This document shows positions 14,190 through 17,811 of a stretch of 17,811 nt of DNA, piece after piece; positions within the stretch are counted from its first letter, which is position 1, and each line of letters opens with the position of its first letter. Position numbers and translations under genes: made by a program. The notes under the pieces were generated by a model, which saw only the letters and a program-made list of their open reading frames with translations, was not told where the DNA came from and did not search any database. Source of the DNA: Thermoplasmata archaeon (GTDB lineage Archaea; Thermoplasmatota; Thermoplasmata; Lutacidiplasmatales; UBA184); contig JASHQF010000063.1 in assembly GCA_030037695.1 (NCBI GenBank), positions 1-17,811 of the forward strand, given 5' to 3'.

Positions 14190-15140
14190 ATGCCGTCGGC
14201 GCTCTCCGCCTCCCACCTCGGCAAGGTCTACCCGCACGCGTCGGGCGACGCCGCCGCCCTGGACGACCTGAGCCTCGAGGTCCCGACGGGACGGACGTAC
14301 GGTCTGATCGGGCGCAACGGGGCCGGGAAGACCACGTTCGTCCGGATCGCCTCGACGCAGCTCGCCCCGAGCTCCGGGCGCGTCGAGATCCTCGGCCTCG
14401 AGGCGGGACGGGACGACCGGGCGATCCGCCTGCGCATCGCCTGCGTGCCGCAGGAGTCCCGCCCGCTGTACTTCCTTCGCGTGGAGGAGGTGGTCTACCT
14501 CTACCTCAAGCTCCGGGGGATCGCCGCGGTCGAGGCCCGCCGGCGGACCCGGGAGATCCTCGACGAACTCTCGCTCGCCGACGTGCGGACCCGCCTCGTG
14601 AGCCGCCTCTCCGGGGGCCAGCGTCGCCGGACGATGTGCGCGATGGTCCTCGCCTCCGACGCCGAGATCCTGTTCCTGGACGAGCCGACGACCGGCCTCG
14701 ACCCGATCGCGCGCCGCGAGGTCTGGCAGGCGATCCGGCGGACGAGCCGGGAGCACCGGACGATCCTGCTCACGACCCACTACCTCGATGAGGTGGAGGC
14801 CCTCTCGAGCCGCCTCGCCCTCCTCGAGAAGGGGCGGCTCGTCCTCGAGGGGACGCCCGCGGACCTGCGGGCCCGCGTCCGGTTCCCCTACCGCGTCACG
14901 GTGCAGGGCCCGATCCCGCGCGCGGAGCTCGACTCCTACGGCCGGGTCTCCGAGATCGAGGGCGGGTTCCTCGTCTTCACGAAGGAGGCCGCCGCCCGCG
15001 AGCTCGCCCGGCGGGCGCTCGAGGTCGGGGCGCGCCTCTCGATGGGCCCGGTGAGCCTGGAGGACGTCTTCCTCGAGGTCGTCGGGCGCTCGATCGAGGA
15101 GGAGCCGGCGGCGGACGACGGCGAGGAGGCGTGGGCGTGA
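14190..15140 (+). CDS. ABC-2 type transporter, ATP-binding protein
   Basis: Cytoplasmic ATPase of an exporter, 316 residues. All ABC signatures are intact: Walker A GRNGAGKT (41-48), Q-loop Q88, signature LSGGQ (140-144), Walker B ILFLDE (160-165, catalytic E165), D-loop and switch H197 (TTH). A ~90-residue C-terminal extension after residue 225 (FPYRVTVQG, SLEDVFLEVVGR) is typical of drug, daunorubicin or lipid-type ABC-2 exporters of the CcmA/DrrA class. The C-terminal tail is acidic. ATG 14190 follows the box at 14156; the stop overlaps the permease start by 4 nt, indicating translational coupling. The substrate cannot be read from the sequence; drug, polysaccharide or lipid export are all possible. 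Confidence 0.94.
   Translation: MPSALSASHLGKVYPHASGDAAALDDLSLEVPTGRTYGLIGRNGAGKTTFVRIASTQLAPSSGRVEILGLEAGRDDRAIRLRIACVPQESRPLYFLRVEEVVYLYLKLRGIAAVEARRRTREILDELSLADVRTRLVSRLSGGQRRRTMCAMVLASDAEILFLDEPTTGLDPIARREVWQAIRRTSREHRTILLTTHYLDEVEALSSRLALLEKGRLVLEGTPADLRARVRFPYRVTVQGPIPRAELDSYGRVSEIEGGFLVFTKEAAARELARRALEVGARLSMGPVSLEDVFLEVVGRSIEEEPAADDGEEAWA
15125..15129 (+). promoter_or_regulatory. Shine-Dalgarno site deciding the permease start
   Basis: GGAGG inside the ATPase gene, 7 nt before GTG 15137 and only 1 nt before GTG 15131. Normal spacing supports 15137 as the permease start. It is an internal operon gene, where a Shine-Dalgarno site is expected even if first genes are leaderless. Confidence 0.65.
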
Positions 15141-15883
15141 GCGCGCGCCACCGCCTCCGCTCGCTCCTCACCCTCGTCCTGCTGAACGGTCTGATCCCGA
15201 TCCGCACCCAGCCGATGTACCTCGTGAGCCTGCTCGGCTCGCCGCTCGCCTACCTGTTCTTCATCGACGTGATCTCGCGCGGGACCCTGCTCGCCTACGG
15301 CGTCACGGGGGGCCTCGTCCTGATGATGCTCTCGGCCGGCACGAGCCTGCAGTCCGACCTCACGCACTACAAGCACGACCTCAAGTTCCAGGACGTCGTC
15401 GTCGCCTCCCCGGTCGAAGCGCCGGTCTACGTCGGGGGGATGGCGCTCAGCGAGCTCGTCTACTCCCTGCCGGCGGCGTCGGTGTTCTTCGCCCTGTTCG
15501 TGGTGAACGGCTTCGCGACGCTCGAGAGCTGCGTGGTGCTCGTCGGCGTGCTCCTCCTCGTCTTCGGCTTCGCGACGGCGCTCGCGTTCACCCTGGCCAC
15601 GTACTTCCAGGACGTCCGGGAGACGTACATGTACAGTCCCCTCCTGTCGACGCTCCTCACGGTGATCCCGCCCGTCTACTACCCGCTCTCCGACCTTCCC
15701 CGCTGGGCGCAGATCGCGGCCCGGTTCTCGCCGACGACGTACGCGGCGGGCCTCGTGCAGGGGTCGGTCGGGCTCGCCCCGCTCTCCCTCGACGGAGGGA
15801 TCCTCGACTGGGGCATCCTCGGCGCGGCCGCCGCCGGACTGTTCGTCGTCGCCGGGGTCAAGGCCCGCTGGAAGGAGCCGTGA
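15137..15883 (+). CDS. ABC-2 type transporter, permease
   Basis: Integral membrane half of the exporter encoded with the preceding ATPase, 248 residues with about six membrane helices: roughly YLVSLLGSPLAYLFFIDVI, YGVTGGLVLMMLSAG, MALSELVYSLPAASVFFALF, CVVLVGVLLLVFGFATALAF, STLLTVIPPVYYPL and ILGAAAAGLFVVAGV. The LPRWAQIAARFSPTTYAAGLVQG-like stretch near the C terminus is the ABC-2 signature region. GTG 15137 is chosen from the Shine-Dalgarno site 7 nt upstream and the 4-nt GTGA overlap; GTG 15131 is an alternative that adds two residues. A single permease and single ATPase implies a dimer of each. Substrate unknown. Confidence 0.92.
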   Translation: MSARHRLRSLLTLVLLNGLIPIRTQPMYLVSLLGSPLAYLFFIDVISRGTLLAYGVTGGLVLMMLSAGTSLQSDLTHYKHDLKFQDVVVASPVEAPVYVGGMALSELVYSLPAASVFFALFVVNGFATLESCVVLVGVLLLVFGFATALAFTLATYFQDVRETYMYSPLLSTLLTVIPPVYYPLSDLPRWAQIAARFSPTTYAAGLVQGSVGLAPLSLDGGILDWGILGAAAAGLFVVAGVKARWKEP

Positions 15884-15925
15884 GGCGGCCCGTTCCGGGG
15901 CTCCGGGCCCGTCGCGCCACGAGGC

Positions 15926-15931
15926 CTTAAG
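15926..15931 (+). promoter_or_regulatory. Putative TATA-type box for the zinc-protein gene
   Basis: CTTAAG (followed by TA), 33 nt before the ATG at 15959, in a 75-nt GC-rich gap. Predicted transcription start about 15955, so a leader of only a few bases. Confidence 0.5.
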
Positions 15932-15934
15932 TAC

Positions 15935-15948
15935 CCACCGTAGGGTGG
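15935..15948. promoter_or_regulatory. Palindrome between TATA-type box and start of the zinc-protein gene
   Basis: CCACC, 4-nt centre GTAG, GGTGG: a perfect 5-bp inverted repeat placed, as at tfb, between the AT-rich box and the predicted transcription start. Possible operator; the sequence differs from the tfb palindrome, so a common regulator is not implied. Confidence 0.4.
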
Positions 15949-15958
15949 AGCCCGCGCG

Positions 15959-16198
15959 ATGCTCTTGGCGGCGGACCCCCGCGCGTTCGAGAGCGCGGAC
16001 GAGAGGTTTTCGCGATGCCTGTTCTGCGGCCGGGAGCTCGTGCTGCTGCCGGACGACCGGCGCCACGGAAGCTGCTTCGATTGCCTCGCGCTCTCGATCC
16101 CGCCGACGACGGCGTGCCCCCGCTGCGGCACGATGATCCCTCCCGAAGAGCGGGGGCTCGGCTGCCCCAGTTGCCCGTGGTATCCGGGCGGCGCCTAG
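15959..16198 (+). CDS. Small protein with four CxxC pairs (double zinc ribbon)
   Basis: A 79-residue protein I do not recognise as a named family. It has eight cysteines in four CxxC pairs: C20/C23, C39/C42, C53/C56 and C69/C72. The arrangement is that of two zinc ribbons, the first enclosing a short basic-acidic loop (LPDDRRHGS), the second a PPEERG loop. The first 18 residues are a non-ribbon tail and no membrane segment or signal is seen. ATG 15959 gives a compact protein with its own promoter-like box; the alternative frame through this region lacks any pattern. It lies 34 nt before the MFS gene and may be co-transcribed with it. A nucleic-acid or protein-binding adaptor role is likely in general, but no specific function can be given. 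Confidence 0.75.
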   Translation: MLLAADPRAFESADERFSRCLFCGRELVLLPDDRRHGSCFDCLALSIPPTTACPRCGTMIPPEERGLGCPSCPWYPGGA

Positions 16199-16232
16199 TC
16201 CCCCCGGCGCGACCGATCCCGGTGCCGGGCCG

Positions 16233-17726
16233 ATGAGCGGACCGGCCGGCACCGCCGCGGTCCCCTCGCTCCCCGGCGGCCCGCCGGGGGCGGACCGCCG
16301 TCAGGCGGCCGTCCTCCTCCTCGCGACGCTCGGGACGGTGATGGTCGCCGTCGACAGCACGATCGTGATCCTCGCCCTCCCGACGATGGCCCGCGAGCTC
16401 GTCTCCCCTCTCGACACGGTGATCTGGACGATCCTGGTCTACCTATTGATCACCGCGGCCCTCACCACCCAGGCCGGGCGGCTCGGCGACGTCCTCGGGC
16501 GGGGTCGGATCTACAACCTCGGCTTCGCCGTCTTCACGGTCGGCTCGGCGCTCTCGGGGTTCGCCCCGAACGCGCCGTTCCTGATCGCGGCCCGAGGGGT
16601 CCAGGCGGTCGGGGGCGCGATCATGTTCGCGAACGCGGGCGCGCTCATCACCCAGGTGTTCCCCGCGGAGCGTCGGGGCCGCGCGTTCGGCTTCCTCGTG
16701 CTCGGCTGGAGCGTGGGAGCGATCCTCGGGATCCTCCTCGGCGGCGTGATCACGACGACCCTCGGCTGGCGGTACAACTTCTTCATCAACCTCCCGATCG
16801 GCGCGATCGCCGTCGCCCTCGGCCTCGGCTCGCTGCCGGCCTCCGAGCGCCAGCCGGCCCAGTTCGACATCCCGGGGTTCCTGCTGTTCTCCGCCTCCCT
16901 CAGCGCCCTCTCCTACGGCGCGATCGAGTACGCGGCGAACGGGCCGGCCCTCGCGAACCTCGCCTACGTCGTCGCGGGGCTCGTCCTCCTCCCCGCGTTC
17001 GTGGCGGTCGAGCTCCGGAGCGCCCACCCGATGCTCGAGCTCCGGGAGCTCACGCAGCGGCTCCTCGGCTTCTCGCTGCTCGCGAGCCTCCTGCAGGCCC
17101 TCGGGTACCTCTCCGTCGTCTTCCTCCTCACGATGTACCTCCAGGGGATCCGGGGCCTGAGCCCGCTCGACGCCTCCGTGCTGCTCGTGCCGGGGTACCT
17201 GGTCGGGGCGGTCGTCGGCCCGTTCATGGGCCGCCAGGTCGACCGGATCGGGCCGCGCGTCCTCGCGACGCTCGGCCTGGTCCTGATGCTCGGCGCCGTC
17301 CTCGCCTACGCCCAGCTCACCCTCGGGTCGTGGCTCGGCTGGGTCCCCGTGATCTCGCTCGTGAGCGGGATCGGCATCGGCACGTTCTTCCCCGCGAACA
17401 CGACCGCGATCATGAGCCAGGCCCCCCCGCGGCGCCTCGGGGCGATCAGCGGCCTGCGGGCGGCCCTCACGAACATCGGCACGCTCCTCAGTTTCGTCGT
17501 CACGCTCTCGATCGCCTCGGCGAGCGTCTCCCGCGCGACCGCCTACCAGGTGTTCCTCGGGACGACCGACCTCACGGGCGGGGTCGCGGGCCAGTTCCTG
17601 GGCGGGCTGCGCGCCGCGCTCTACGGGAGCGCCGTGATCCTCGCCGTCGCCGCCGTGCTCTCCTGGTCCCGAGGACGCACCGGGCCCCCGGCCCCGGTCG
17701 GAGCGGCGCGCGCTGGGGCGCCGTGA
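16233..17726 (+). CDS. MFS exporter, DHA2 (EmrB/QacA-like) 14-helix type
   Basis: Proton-driven drug or metabolite exporter of the inner (only) membrane, 497 residues with about 14 predicted helices, the DHA2 size. Seen motifs: VDSTIVILALP in helix 1 (family LDxTIVNVALP), GRLGDVLGRGR between helices 2 and 3 (motif A), RGVQAVGGAIMFAN, the GWSVGAILGILLGG region of motif C, and WRYNFFINLPIGA after it. A soluble linker splits the halves near residues 200-240. The C-terminal tail is Ala/Pro/Gly-rich. ATG 16233 has GGTG 8 nt upstream as a possible ribosome site. No AT-rich box precedes it, so it is probably expressed with the zinc protein. The substrate cannot be predicted. Confidence 0.93.
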   Translation: MSGPAGTAAVPSLPGGPPGADRRQAAVLLLATLGTVMVAVDSTIVILALPTMARELVSPLDTVIWTILVYLLITAALTTQAGRLGDVLGRGRIYNLGFAVFTVGSALSGFAPNAPFLIAARGVQAVGGAIMFANAGALITQVFPAERRGRAFGFLVLGWSVGAILGILLGGVITTTLGWRYNFFINLPIGAIAVALGLGSLPASERQPAQFDIPGFLLFSASLSALSYGAIEYAANGPALANLAYVVAGLVLLPAFVAVELRSAHPMLELRELTQRLLGFSLLASLLQALGYLSVVFLLTMYLQGIRGLSPLDASVLLVPGYLVGAVVGPFMGRQVDRIGPRVLATLGLVLMLGAVLAYAQLTLGSWLGWVPVISLVSGIGIGTFFPANTTAIMSQAPPRRLGAISGLRAALTNIGTLLSFVVTLSIASASVSRATAYQVFLGTTDLTGGVAGQFLGGLRAALYGSAVILAVAAVLSWSRGRTGPPAPVGAARAGAP

Positions 17727-17744
17727 GCCGGGCGTTCCGCCAAC

Positions 17745-17750
17745 CTTATC
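17745..17750 (+). promoter_or_regulatory. Putative TATA-type box for the tRNA gene
   Basis: CTTATC, the same box as before the TrmB-like gene, 36 nt before the tRNA 5' end; transcription start about 17773, giving a short leader to be removed by RNase P. Confidence 0.55.
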
Positions 17751-17780
17751 GCTCGGCCCCGGTCCCACGCCCTCGGACGT

Positions 17781-17811
17781 GCCGAGGTGGCTCAGTCCGG
17801 TACGGCGCGAG
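17781..17811 (+). tRNA. tRNA gene, 5' part only (cut by window edge)
   Basis: The sequence reads as a 7-nt acceptor strand (GCCGAGG), T8-G9, then a D arm starting GCTCAG with the invariant GG of the D loop (TCCGGT). The window ends before the anticodon, so the amino acid cannot be named. The box at 17745 supports a real gene. The D stem pairs only three bases by eye (G10-C25, C11-G24, T12-G23). Confidence 0.75.

Noticed and set aside
14936..16252. A 438-codon minus-strand open frame
   Set aside because: Charged, repetitive shadow opposite the ABC permease and zinc-protein genes.
16443..17768. A 441-codon minus-strand open frame
   Set aside because: Highly charged low-complexity translation opposite the MFS exporter, typical of an antisense membrane-protein shadow.

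Overview
The window is about 17.8 kb of very GC-rich, densely coded DNA with every recognised gene on the + strand. It is archaeal: it carries transcription factor B, the archaea-specific purine enzyme PurP, archaeal-type PheS/PheT, a TrmB-type regulator and the enolase-rpsB linkage common in archaea. Most transcription units have an AT-rich box about 25-35 bp before the start codon with little or no leader. High GC plus a secreted G1 (glutamic, acid-type) peptidase would suit a Thermoplasmatota-like archaeon from an acidic soil or sediment, but that placement is inference; no phylogenetic marker was compared.

Layout. (1) 1-7133, housekeeping: pheS (5' end cut by the window), pheT, then methylmalonyl-CoA mutase catalytic subunit, methylmalonyl-CoA epimerase, enolase and ribosomal protein S2, packed with gaps of a few bases or overlaps of 4 and 8 nt. 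(2) 7188-8462: a TrmB-like regulator with a phospholipase-D-like middle and a cysteine-bearing C-terminal domain. (3) About 8490-10580: a compositionally distinct stretch (57% GC in one sampled 60-base line against 75% in a purP line) holding one secreted protein. It has three near-identical-spacing six-cysteine modules (103-104 residue period) followed by a G1 glutamic-peptidase-like domain. (4) 10611-14107: TFB with a strong TATA box and a palindrome between that box and the start codon, a RecB/Cas4-like Fe-S nuclease, and PurP. (5) 14190-17726, transport: an ABC-2 ATPase/permease pair, a small four-CxxC zinc protein and a DHA2-type (14-helix) MFS exporter. (6) 17781-17811: the 5' end of a tRNA, cut by the right edge.

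How the genes work together. pheS and pheT make the two chains of phenylalanyl-tRNA synthetase. Epimerase and mutase are consecutive steps between (S)-methylmalonyl-CoA and succinyl-CoA, but the B12-binding mutase subunit is not here. Enolase and S2 form the usual archaeal pair. The ABC pair is one exporter. The most unusual item is the modular secreted peptidase; the promoter palindromes at tfb and at the zinc-protein gene are the most interesting regulatory signals. I found no CRISPR array, transposase, integrase, rRNA or toxin-antitoxin pair, and no stretch over 300 bases without a gene.
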